Part shown: positions 19,880-27,434 of the stretch, in pieces
Position numbering within the stretch: position 1 is the first letter of the stretch
How the letters are laid out: each line of letters begins with the position of its first letter
Source of the DNA: Hyalangium gracile
GTDB taxonomy: Bacteria > Myxococcota > Myxococcia > Myxococcales > Myxococcaceae
Assembly (NCBI RefSeq): GCF_020103725.1
Contig: NZ_JAHXBG010000021.1
Coordinates: 124,001-188,000, forward strand
DNA: 64,000 nt
Direction of reading: 5' to 3'
The notes under the pieces: generated by a model
The model's database searches: none
What the model saw: the letters and a program-made list of their open reading frames with translations, nothing else
What the model was told of the DNA's origin: nothing
Made by a program: the position numbers and the translations under genes

Positions 19880-19895
19880 GGCTTTCCGGAGCCTC
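19878..19895 (+). terminator. Hairpin overlapping NRPS-PKS stop codon
   Basis: GAGGCT and AGCCTC are perfect 6-base arms around a TTCCGG loop, beginning inside the stop codon. No T-run follows, so it is at best a weak or Rho-assisted terminator. Confidence 0.3.
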
Positions 19896-19951
19896 GAGCG
19901 GGCCTGCCGGGAAAAGGCACTCGGGACCTGGATGTAATAAGGTCCCGCCGC

Positions 19952-21805
19952 ATGAACCTTCCGGCAGCTCTCTCGTCCTCCAGCGACGCGCCCGCTCAAG
20001 AGGGAATGGCAATCTTTGATGCCTCGGGCCGGCTGATCGAGTGCAGCGCCAACTTCGCGCGAATGCTCGGAGAGAGCCCCCAGAAGCTCCTGGGGCGCGC
20101 GTACGAGGAGCTCCCCCTCTGCGCGGACAGCTCCACCCCGCCGCTGCTCCGGCAGGCCCAGGAGACGGGCAGCCCCACCTCAAGGAACCTCGTGCTGGGC
20201 GAGGCCTCGCTGCGGGTCGTCGCCCAGCCCCTGCTGTCGCGCGACGGCGGCTCGCCTCGTGTGGCCGTGACCCTCATGACGCTCGATCAGGAGCAGGTCC
20301 CCCGCGAGCGGCTGAGGCAGATCGAGGCCGAGCTCATCCGGTACCGCTCGCTGTTCGAGAACCTCCCGCTGATCTTCTGGATCGTCCGGCCGAACGGGGT
20401 GCCGGACCACTTCAACCGGTTCTGGTACGAGTTCACCGGCCTCTCGCAGAGCTCGCTGGAGCCCGGGGCGTGGCACCAGGTCATCCACCCGGAAGATCTT
20501 CCCGACATCAACCGGCGCTGGCTCCAGGCCCTGGAGGCGGGCGAGTCCTACGAGTTCGAGTGCCGCTACCGGCGACACGACGGCGCCTGGCTCTGGCACC
20601 GCGCTCGGGGCTTCCCCCTGCGGGACGCCGAGGGTCGCGTCCTCTGCTGGCTCGGATGCAGCATCGACATCCAGGAGATCCGCAGCGCCCTCGAGCGGGC
20701 GGAGAAGGAGCGCCGCGACTCGGAGCAGGTGCGCGCCGCGCTCAACACCTTCTTCGATGCCGTCCCCGCGGCCATGGGGCTCTTCGACGAGAAGCTGCGC
20801 TACATCCGCATCAACCGCTCCCTGGCGGAGATGAACGGCCTGCCCGAGGAGGCCCATCTGGGCCACACCCCGCGCGAGCTCTTCCCGCAGCTGGAGCCCC
20901 ACCCGGAGGATCTCTTCCGCCAGGTCTTCGATTCGGGAAAGACGGTCACCTTCGAGAGCACCGGCAAGTCGCACGCCTCGGATGAGATCTCCACCTGGCT
21001 GGCGTCCACGGCGCCCGTGCTCGGCTCGGATGGCAGCCGCCTGGGCGTGGCCATGGTGGCCCTGGACATCTCCCAGCGAAAGCGCGCCGAGGCCGAGCGC
21101 GACCGGCTCATCGTCGCGCTCGAGCGCAGCAACCGGGAGCTCGATCAGTTCGCCTATGTCGCCAGCCACGATCTCAAGGCGCCCCTGCGGGGCATCGCCA
21201 ACCTGGCGCAGTGGATCTCCGATGACCTGAAGGACGTGATGCCCGAGGAGACACGCGGGCAGATGCGGCTGCTGACGGGGCGGGTCCACCGGATGGAGGC
21301 GCTCATCAACGGCATCCTCGCCTACAGCCGCGCCGGCCGGACGAACTCCGAGCCCGAGACCATCGACGTGGGAGCGCTGCTCACCGAGACGATCGAGCTG
21401 CTCTCGCCCAAGCCGCCCGCCGCCATCCAGGTGGAGAGCCGCATGCCGCAGCTGCTCGCCGAGCGGGTGCCCCTGCAGCAGGTCTTCCTCAACCTCATGA
21501 GCAACGCGCTCAAGCACGCCCAGCGCCCGGACGCGCTCGTGCGGGTGCGCTGCGCCGACCAGGGCGAGGCCTGGGAGTTCGCCATCGCCGACAACGGCCC
21601 CGGCATCGCCCCCGAGTATCACGAGCGCATCTGGGGCATCTTCCAGACGCTGCGGGCGAGAGATGAAGTCGAGGGGACGGGCATCGGCCTGTCCGTGGTC
21701 AAGAAGATCGTGGAAGCCCGCGGAGGCTCCGTGCGAGTGGAGTCCGCCGTGGGCCAGGGGGCCACCTTCTTCTTCATCTGGCCAAAGACCCCGCCCAAGC
21801 GATGA
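19952..21805 (+). CDS. Multi-PAS sensor histidine kinase
   Basis: 617 residues with three PAS-type modules: ~10-105 (AIFDASGRLIECSANF), ~125-250 with PAC end (the classical FNRFWYEFTG and CRYRRHDGAW stretches) and ~265-375 (FFDAVPAAMGLFDEKLRYI). Then HisKA with H-box VASHDLKAPLRGIANL and HATPase (N-box FLNLMSNALKH, G1 DNGPGIAP, G2 GTGIGLSV). No membrane spans, so it senses a cytoplasmic or diffusible ligand. AAGGT eight bases before ATG 19952 is a plausible ribosome site. Its stop overlaps the start of a CheY-like single-domain regulator as ATGA. This kinase/regulator pairing, with the same H-box type, is the layout of phytochrome kinase/Rcp1-type pairs. It lies 72 bases after the NRPS-PKS gene and may be cotranscribed with it. 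Confidence 0.9.
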   Translation: MNLPAALSSSSDAPAQEGMAIFDASGRLIECSANFARMLGESPQKLLGRAYEELPLCADSSTPPLLRQAQETGSPTSRNLVLGEASLRVVAQPLLSRDGGSPRVAVTLMTLDQEQVPRERLRQIEAELIRYRSLFENLPLIFWIVRPNGVPDHFNRFWYEFTGLSQSSLEPGAWHQVIHPEDLPDINRRWLQALEAGESYEFECRYRRHDGAWLWHRARGFPLRDAEGRVLCWLGCSIDIQEIRSALERAEKERRDSEQVRAALNTFFDAVPAAMGLFDEKLRYIRINRSLAEMNGLPEEAHLGHTPRELFPQLEPHPEDLFRQVFDSGKTVTFESTGKSHASDEISTWLASTAPVLGSDGSRLGVAMVALDISQRKRAEAERDRLIVALERSNRELDQFAYVASHDLKAPLRGIANLAQWISDDLKDVMPEETRGQMRLLTGRVHRMEALINGILAYSRAGRTNSEPETIDVGALLTETIELLSPKPPAAIQVESRMPQLLAERVPLQQVFLNLMSNALKHAQRPDALVRVRCADQGEAWEFAIADNGPGIAPEYHERIWGIFQTLRARDEVEGTGIGLSVVKKIVEARGGSVRVESAVGQGATFFFIWPKTPPKR

Positions 21806-22230
21806 ATGGAATCCAACTCATGAGAACGCTGAACATCCTGCTCGTCGAAGACGATGAAGTGGACGTGATGAACGTCCAGCGGTCCTTCAAGAAGAACAAC
21901 ATCAGCAACCCGCTCTACGTGGCGGGCAACGGCGTGGAGGCGCTGGAGATGCTGAGGAGCGGGTCGGTGCCCTCGCAGAACCGGCTCATCCTGCTGGACA
22001 TCAACATGCCGAAGATGAACGGCATCGAGTTCCTGCGGGCCTTGCGCGCAGACCCCGTGCTGCGCTCCAGCCCCGTGGTGGTGCTCACCACCTCCAATGA
22101 CGACAAGGACCGCATGGAGAGCTTCCAGCTCAACGTGGCGGGCTACCTCCTCAAGCCGGTGACGTTCTCCTCCTTCGTCGAGCTGATGCTGGCCCTCAAC
22201 AAGTACTGGATGCTGGTGGAGATGCCCTGA
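21802..22230 (+). CDS. Single-domain response regulator (Rcp1-like)
   Basis: 142 residues, one receiver domain and nothing else. Acidic pair in LLVEDDEVDV, phospho-acceptor Asp in LLDINMPKMNG, Thr/Ser switch in VVLTTSNDD and Lys in GYLLKPV. The extended loop before the beta-3 strand and the DDKDR motif are typical of the phytochrome partner regulators (Rcp1 type). The first ATG overlaps the kinase stop as ATGA; ATG 21820 (MRTLNILL) is an alternative start. It has no output domain, so it should act by docking on another protein or as a phosphate shuttle between the flanking kinases. Confidence 0.9.
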   Translation: MNGIQLMRTLNILLVEDDEVDVMNVQRSFKKNNISNPLYVAGNGVEALEMLRSGSVPSQNRLILLDINMPKMNGIEFLRALRADPVLRSSPVVVLTTSNDDKDRMESFQLNVAGYLLKPVTFSSFVELMLALNKYWMLVEMP

Positions 22231-22260
22231 AGCGCTCCCGCCCCCCTTCGCTCCAAGCGG

Positions 22261-22500
22261 GTGCTGCTCGTGGAGGACAGCCCGCTGGATGCGGAGTTCA
22301 TCTGCGCGCAGCTCGAGGAGGCCGGAGCCCGCCTGGCGCTCACCCGGGTCGACAGCCACGCCGGCTTCAACGAGGCCCTCTCCGAGTGCCGCTTCGACCT
22401 CATCCTCTCCGACTGCCACCGCGCGGGAAGGAACCCTGTTCACCATGCGGCTCCCGAGGAGCCCGCGACCAGGAAGGAGGCCCTCGGTGCAATCGAGTGA
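22261..22500 (+). pseudogene. Receiver-domain fragment, remnant of a lost hybrid kinase
   Basis: From GTG 22261 the frame reads as the first half of a receiver domain (LLVEDSPLDAEFICAQL, then a LILSD phospho-acceptor strand). It then loses all homology-like character and stops at 22498. The essential second half (FDG loop, Thr/Ser and Lys) is absent and there is no ribosome site before the GTG. The next frame over, right at the break, reads GTLFTMRLPRS, which resembles the last strand of a histidine kinase ATPase domain. The simplest reading is an internal deletion that joined the start and the end of a former receiver-kinase gene out of frame. Same reading frame as the preceding regulator, separated by its stop. 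Confidence 0.6.
22474..22480 (+). promoter_or_regulatory. Strong ribosome binding site AAGGAGG deciding a GTG start
   Basis: AAGGAGG lies 6 bases before GTG 22487 and inside the receiver fragment. It fixes the start of the PAS kinase at 22487 rather than at the several upstream in-frame ATG codons, and makes the kinase start overlap the fragment's stop by 14 bases. Confidence 0.75.
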
Positions 22501-24148
22501 TTTCGAGAAGATCTTTCGCCTCTCGGCCAACCCGTACATGGTGGTGGACCGCGAGCTGCGGTACGTGGCCGCCAACGAGGCCTACCTGCAGACCACGGCC
22601 AGCCGGCTCGAGGATCTCATCGGCCGTCGCCTCTTCGAGCTCTTCCCCCACGATCCGGAGGACCCCAACAACGCCAGCCTGCGCATGCTGCGGGCTTCCT
22701 TCGAGCGGGTCCTGTCCCAGCGCGCGCCGGACACGCTGGCGCTCATCCCCTACCGGGTGCCCCGCCAGACCGAGGCGGGGGTGGTCGTCGAGGAGCGCTA
22801 CTGGAGCGCCACGCACACGCCCCTGCTCGATGAGCGCGGAGAGGTGGCCTACATCCTCCAGCACACGGTGGACGTGACGGAGCTGCAGCGACTCAAGCAG
22901 GCCGTGGAGGCGGACCGGGAGCAGTTGGCGCGCTCGGCGCAGATCGAGGCCGGCGTCCTGCTCCGGGCCCAGCGTGTCCAGCAGGCCAACCTGTCGCTCG
23001 AGGACGAGCGCCGTCACCTGCATCAGCTGTTCGATCAGGCCCCCAGCTTCATGTGCTTCCTGCGGGGGCGCCAGCACGTCTTCGAGCTGGTCAACCGGGC
23101 GTACTACGGCGTCGTCGGGCATCGCGAGCTGGTGGGAAAGCCCGTGCGAGAGGCGCTGCCGGAGCTGGAAGGACAGGGCTTCTACGAGCTGCTCGATCGC
23201 GTCTTCATGTCGGGCGAGCCCTTCATCGGTCGCGGGCTGCGGGTGGTCCTTCAGCGGCAGCAGGGCGGGTCGCTGGACGAGGCCTACGTGGACTTCATCT
23301 ATCAGCCCATCCGTGGGCCTGATGGCCGGGTGTCCGGCATCTTCGTCCAGGGCCACGACATGACCGAGCAGAACCGGGCCGAGGCGGAGGTCCGGCGGCT
23401 CAACCAGCTGCTGGAGCGGCGGGTTCAGGAGCGCACGGCGGAGCTGGTGGAGGCCAACAAGGAGCTCGAGTCCTTCAGCTACACCGTCAGCCACGATCTG
23501 CGCGCCCCGCTGCGTCACATCACGGGCTTCGCCCAGCTGCTCGAGAAGCGGGTGGGCCCCCAGCTGGATGCCACCGCCCGCCGCTACGTCACGACCATCT
23601 CGGAGGCGGCCAGACAGGGCGGGAAGATGGTGGATGATCTGCTGGCCTTCAGCCGCATGGGGCGGGCCGAGCTGAACAAGAGCCCGGTGGTGTTGCGCGA
23701 GCTCGTCGCGGAGGTGCAGCGCGAGCTCGCCCCCGATGCCGAGGGACGAAAGGTCGAGTGGCGGGTGTCTTCCCTGCCCGAGGTCCAGGCGGATCAGTCC
23801 CTGCTGCGCCTGGCCGTCAAGAACCTCATCTCCAACGCGCTGAAGTACACGCGGCCCAAGCCCGAAGCCATCATCGAGGTGGGAGGCCGCGAGGAGTCCG
23901 GCGAGGCCCACGTGTGGGTGAAGGACAACGGCGTGGGCTTCGACATGCGGTACGCGGACAAGCTGTTCGGCGTCTTCCAGCGCCTCCACACGGCCGAGCA
24001 GTTCGAGGGCACGGGCATCGGGCTGGCCAACGTGCGCCGCATCATCTCCCGCCACGGCGGACGTGTCTGGGCGGAAGGACGGCCCGAGGAGGGAGCGACC
24101 TTCCACTTCACCCTGCCCGCCGCCCAGAAAGAGCCCCCAGCGCGCTGA
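22487..24148 (+). CDS. Two-PAS sensor histidine kinase
   Basis: 553 residues from GTG 22487. PAS 1 at ~5-130 (FRLSANPYMVVDRELRYV and a DVTEL end), PAS 2 at ~175-300 (FDQAPSFMCFLRG and HDMTEQ end), then a coiled linker, HisKA with H-box TVSHDLRAPLRHITGF and HATPase (N-box VKNLISNALKY, G1 VKDNGVGFDM, G2 GTGIGLANV). The ATPase domain is close in style to that of the PAS kinase at 6836-8080, including the KLFGVFQRLH stretch, suggesting paralogues. No membrane spans. With the multi-PAS kinase and the single-domain regulator just upstream it forms a signalling cluster immediately after the NRPS-PKS gene. Confidence 0.9.
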   Translation: MQSSDFEKIFRLSANPYMVVDRELRYVAANEAYLQTTASRLEDLIGRRLFELFPHDPEDPNNASLRMLRASFERVLSQRAPDTLALIPYRVPRQTEAGVVVEERYWSATHTPLLDERGEVAYILQHTVDVTELQRLKQAVEADREQLARSAQIEAGVLLRAQRVQQANLSLEDERRHLHQLFDQAPSFMCFLRGRQHVFELVNRAYYGVVGHRELVGKPVREALPELEGQGFYELLDRVFMSGEPFIGRGLRVVLQRQQGGSLDEAYVDFIYQPIRGPDGRVSGIFVQGHDMTEQNRAEAEVRRLNQLLERRVQERTAELVEANKELESFSYTVSHDLRAPLRHITGFAQLLEKRVGPQLDATARRYVTTISEAARQGGKMVDDLLAFSRMGRAELNKSPVVLRELVAEVQRELAPDAEGRKVEWRVSSLPEVQADQSLLRLAVKNLISNALKYTRPKPEAIIEVGGREESGEAHVWVKDNGVGFDMRYADKLFGVFQRLHTAEQFEGTGIGLANVRRIISRHGGRVWAEGRPEEGATFHFTLPAAQKEPPAR

Positions 24149-24343
24149 GCCCGGAGCAGTCCACTCCCCGTCACGGCGCAGCGTTCAGCCCTGCCTGGAT
24201 TGCTGCACTGCGACAATAACCGTGAACTCAAAGGTAAGCCGGTTACGCTTGTTCACTCTGCTTTCCCACACTTTCGGGAATGCTGGATATGTGGCATTTA
24301 TTGTCTACACTGCAGGGCATTTCACCTTGGCCTTGGGGAGCCA

Positions 24344-26143
24344 ATGACCCATGCTCGAGTGTCGTCATGTGTCACGCTGTTATTTGTTTCAGTGCTCCTC
24401 GTTCGGTGCGTTGACGAGCAGCCGGATGTCAATGTCCGCTCCATCTCGGTAAGCCCCCGCGCCGTCAACCTGGGCTTCGGGCAGCAGCAGCGCTTCACGG
24501 CGACAGTCCTCGGCTTCGAGAACACGGCGGTGACGTGGTCCCTCTTCGAGGGCGCCAGCGCCGGGACCATCGACGCGGACGGCCTCTACACCGCGCCCTC
24601 CGTCGCGGGCACCTACCACGTGGTCGCCGTCAGCCAGGTGGACCCCAGCCGCAGCAGCTCGGCGACGGTCAACGTGCGCGCCACGGAGCAGCCCGTCGCG
24701 GTGAGCCTGTCTCCCGCCGCGGCCCGCCTGACCGTCAGCACCTCCCAGCAGTTCACCGCGACGGTGACGGGCACGGCGAACACCGCCGTGAGCTGGAGCG
24801 TGACGGAGGCTGGCGGCGGCACCGTCAGCGCCTCGGGCCTCTACACGGCCCCCAGCACCCCGGGCACCTACCACGTGGTGGCCACCAGCGCCTCGGACCC
24901 GACGAAGAGCGCCACCGCCACGGTGACGGTGGAGCCGGTCCAGACCATCATCGTCGTGAGCGTGAGCCCGAGCACCGCGAACCTCCTCACGGGAGAGACG
25001 AGGACCTTCACCGCGACGGTGACGGGCACGACGAACACCGCCGTGAGCTGGAGCGTGACGGAGGCCGGCGGCGGCACCGTCAGCGCCTCGGGCCTCTACA
25101 CGGCCCCCAGCACCCCGGGCACCTACCACGTGGTGGCCACCAGCGCCGCGGACCCGACGAAGAGCGCCACCGCCACGGTGACCGTCACGGCGGCCATCAC
25201 GGTGACCGTGAGCCCCACCACCGCGACGCTCGTCATCGGCGAGCCCCAGCAGTTCACGGCCACCGTCGGCAACACCAGCAACAACGCGGTGACGTGGACG
25301 ATCCAGGAGGGGGCCGCCGGTGGCAGCGTCGACGCCAGCGGCCTCTACACCGCGCCTGTCACCCCCGGCACCTACCACGTGGTGGCCACCAGCGAGGCGG
25401 ACCCGACGAAGAGCGCCACCGCCACCGTCACCGTCACGCCCTTCCCCACCGCCGGCCTCGCCCTGCACTTCTCGGCCGATCAGCTCCTCGGTCCCACGGG
25501 CACCCTGCCCGCTGACGGCGCCGCGGTCAGCACCTGGGTGGACCTCTCGGGCAATGGGGGCGACCTGGGCCAGACCGAGGCCAACCGGCAGCCGATCTTC
25601 AAGAGCGCCGGCCTCAATGGACTGCCCACGGTCGCCTTCGATGGGTCCACGACGGCGGGCGAGGGAGACTACCTGCGCACGGCCGCCTTCGCGTCCGCCC
25701 TGCCCCAGCCCCTCACGGTCTTCTTCGTGTACAAGGCGCCGCCCGTGAGCGCGAACAGGACCCTGCTCGACGCGCCCCCGGCCACGGGGACCCAGCGCAT
25801 CCGGGTCCAGGCCACCACCGTTCCCGTGGGCGCCCTCCAGCTCTACACGAGCGCGTTCACCAGTCCGGGCACCGCCAAGACGACCGGCTCCTTCTATTAC
25901 GTCACCGCCGTGTACGCGGGCGCCAACTCGCGCCTGCGCGCCAATGGCCTCGATGAGACGCTCAACAACCGCGATCCGGGCCCCATGGGCATGGCCGGCC
26001 TCATGCTGGCGGGACGCCAGGATCTGCTGAACACCGCCTTCGCGCAGACCGAGTTCGCGGAGCTGCTCGTCTTCAGTCGCGTGCTCAGCGACACCGAGCT
26101 GGGCCAGGTCGAAGCGTACCTCATGAACCGGTACTTCCCTTGA
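24344..26143 (+). CDS. Ig-repeat and LamG-like lipoprotein
   Basis: 599 residues from ATG 24344, with GGGGAG just before it. The lipoprotein signal ends in LLVRC. Four tandem Ig-like (Big-type) modules of about 85 residues follow, each ending with a GLYTAP...GTYHVVA signature and SATATV strand. A ~225-residue C-terminal concanavalin-A/LamG-like domain begins at ALHFSADQLLG and includes WVDLSGNG and LPTVAFDG. Modules 2 and 3 are almost identical at the DNA level. The next gene is a shorter paralogue with one Ig module and the same C-terminal domain. Likely a surface adhesin or polymer-binding protein. The earlier in-frame ATG at 24200 was rejected because it lies before the signal peptide. The 195-bp gap upstream is A+T-rich and probably holds the promoter. 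Confidence 0.85.
   Translation: MTHARVSSCVTLLFVSVLLVRCVDEQPDVNVRSISVSPRAVNLGFGQQQRFTATVLGFENTAVTWSLFEGASAGTIDADGLYTAPSVAGTYHVVAVSQVDPSRSSSATVNVRATEQPVAVSLSPAAARLTVSTSQQFTATVTGTANTAVSWSVTEAGGGTVSASGLYTAPSTPGTYHVVATSASDPTKSATATVTVEPVQTIIVVSVSPSTANLLTGETRTFTATVTGTTNTAVSWSVTEAGGGTVSASGLYTAPSTPGTYHVVATSAADPTKSATATVTVTAAITVTVSPTTATLVIGEPQQFTATVGNTSNNAVTWTIQEGAAGGSVDASGLYTAPVTPGTYHVVATSEADPTKSATATVTVTPFPTAGLALHFSADQLLGPTGTLPADGAAVSTWVDLSGNGGDLGQTEANRQPIFKSAGLNGLPTVAFDGSTTAGEGDYLRTAAFASALPQPLTVFFVYKAPPVSANRTLLDAPPATGTQRIRVQATTVPVGALQLYTSAFTSPGTAKTTGSFYYVTAVYAGANSRLRANGLDETLNNRDPGPMGMAGLMLAGRQDLLNTAFAQTEFAELLVFSRVLSDTELGQVEAYLMNRYFP
24752..25182 (+). repeat. Recent tandem duplication, 255-bp period
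   Basis: Bases 24752-24927 and 25007-25182 differ at only 3 of 176 positions and are exactly 255 bp (85 codons) apart. The unit corresponds to one Ig-like module, so the array can expand or shrink in frame. The flanking modules share only protein-level similarity. Confidence 0.9.
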
Positions 26144-26204
26144 TGCCGTGGGTGAACCTGGGGCCCAGCCGCCACCGCCCCCGCCGTCCTCCCTCTCGAG
26201 CCCC

Positions 26205-27419
26205 ATGAATCGACTCTTCCTCCTCTTCGTTGGCTGCTTCCTGCTCGTCGGTTGCTCGGTGAACTTCACCGAGCCCCCAGGGCGACGATGCGATGACTCG
26301 CACGCCTGCCCTCCGGAGCAGGTCTGCATCGAGCTGCGCTGCCAGTCCGCGGAGGAGCTACCTCCCGATGGAGGCAGTCCGGCGGACGGCGGATTCGATG
26401 GTGGCGCCGACGGCGGGATGGACGGCGGCACCGATGGAGGGACGGACGGTGGCATGGATGGCGGCACCGACGCCGGCATCTCGGTGAGCGTGAACCCCAC
26501 GTCGGTAAGCATCGCCCCCAACACCACCTACGCCTTCACGGCGACCGTGAGCAACGCGAGCAACCCGGCGGTGACCTGGAGCGTCAGCGAGGGGGCCGCG
26601 GGAGGCTCCATCGAGGCGAGCGGCCTCTACACCGCGCCGGCGACGACGGGCACCTATCACGTGGTGGCCACGAGCGTGGCGGACCCCAGCCGGTCGGCCA
26701 CCGCCACGGTGTACGTCGCCATCCTTCCTCCCAACATCGCGCTGCACCTCTCGGCGGATCGCCTGCTCGGTGAGGGCGTGGCGCTCCCGGCGGACGGAGC
26801 GCCGGTCTCCTCCTGGGTGGATCTGTCCGGCAACGGGCGCGACGTGGGCCAGAGCGAGGCCACCCGGCAGCCCGTCTTCAAGCTCTCCGGCCTCAACGGT
26901 CTGCCCACCGTTGCGTTCGATGGCAACACGTCCGGTGAAGGGGACTACCTGCTCTCGGCCGCCTTCGCCTCCCCCCTGCCTCAGCCCCTGACGGTCTTCC
27001 TCGTGTACAAGTCCCCACAGGTGGATGCGAACAAGACCTTGATGGATGCCCCCAGCGCGGCGGGCACCAACCGGATCCGCCTCCAGGCCACCACCGTTCC
27101 CCTGGGCGCCCTCCAGCTCTACGCGACCAAGTTCACGAGCCCGGGCACCCAGAAGATGGCCGGCGCCTTCTACCAGGCCACCGCCGTGTACGACGGCGTC
27201 AACTCGCGACTGCGCGTGAACATGATCGAAGAGGCCCTCAACAACCGGGACACCGGCCCTGTCGGGATGGGCGGCCTGCTCCTCGGCGGTCGCCAGGACC
27301 GCCTGGACACCTCCTTCGCGCAGACCGAGATCGCCGAGCTGCTCGTCTTCGCTCGCCTGCTCACCGACTCCGAGCGGGATCTGGTCGAGCTCTATCTCCG
27401 CGACCGGTACTTCCCCTAA
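26205..27419 (+). CDS. DGG-linker lipoprotein with Ig and LamG-like domains
   Basis: 404 residues. Start ATG 26205 gives a clean lipoprotein signal (FLLFVGCFLLVGC). Next come a small four-Cys segment (C-x5-C-x5-C-x4-C, residues ~29-46), an Asp-Gly-Gly repeat linker at about residues 55-90 (a spacer frequent in myxobacterial lipoproteins), one Ig-like module with the GLYTAP...GTYHVVA signature, and a LamG-like C-terminal domain. The last ~220 residues match the upstream lipoprotein domain for domain (LHLSADRLLG, WVDLSGNG, LPTVAFDG, LNNRD), so the two genes arose by duplication. Probably on the cell surface as a binding protein. Ligand unknown. Confidence 0.83.
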   Translation: MNRLFLLFVGCFLLVGCSVNFTEPPGRRCDDSHACPPEQVCIELRCQSAEELPPDGGSPADGGFDGGADGGMDGGTDGGTDGGMDGGTDAGISVSVNPTSVSIAPNTTYAFTATVSNASNPAVTWSVSEGAAGGSIEASGLYTAPATTGTYHVVATSVADPSRSATATVYVAILPPNIALHLSADRLLGEGVALPADGAPVSSWVDLSGNGRDVGQSEATRQPVFKLSGLNGLPTVAFDGNTSGEGDYLLSAAFASPLPQPLTVFLVYKSPQVDANKTLMDAPSAAGTNRIRLQATTVPLGALQLYATKFTSPGTQKMAGAFYQATAVYDGVNSRLRVNMIEEALNNRDTGPVGMGGLLLGGRQDRLDTSFAQTEIAELLVFARLLTDSERDLVELYLRDRYFP

Positions 27420-27434
27420 GCTCTCCCTGATCAC

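Noticed and set aside
24752-25182. Direct repeats considered as a CRISPR array
   Set aside because: Period of 255 bp equal to 85 codons, in frame within a protein, with no short repeat/spacer structure.
26370-26480. GAT/GGC-rich triplet run considered as a simple-sequence repeat
   Set aside because: It encodes the Asp-Gly-Gly linker common in myxobacterial lipoproteins and is not a uniform microsatellite.
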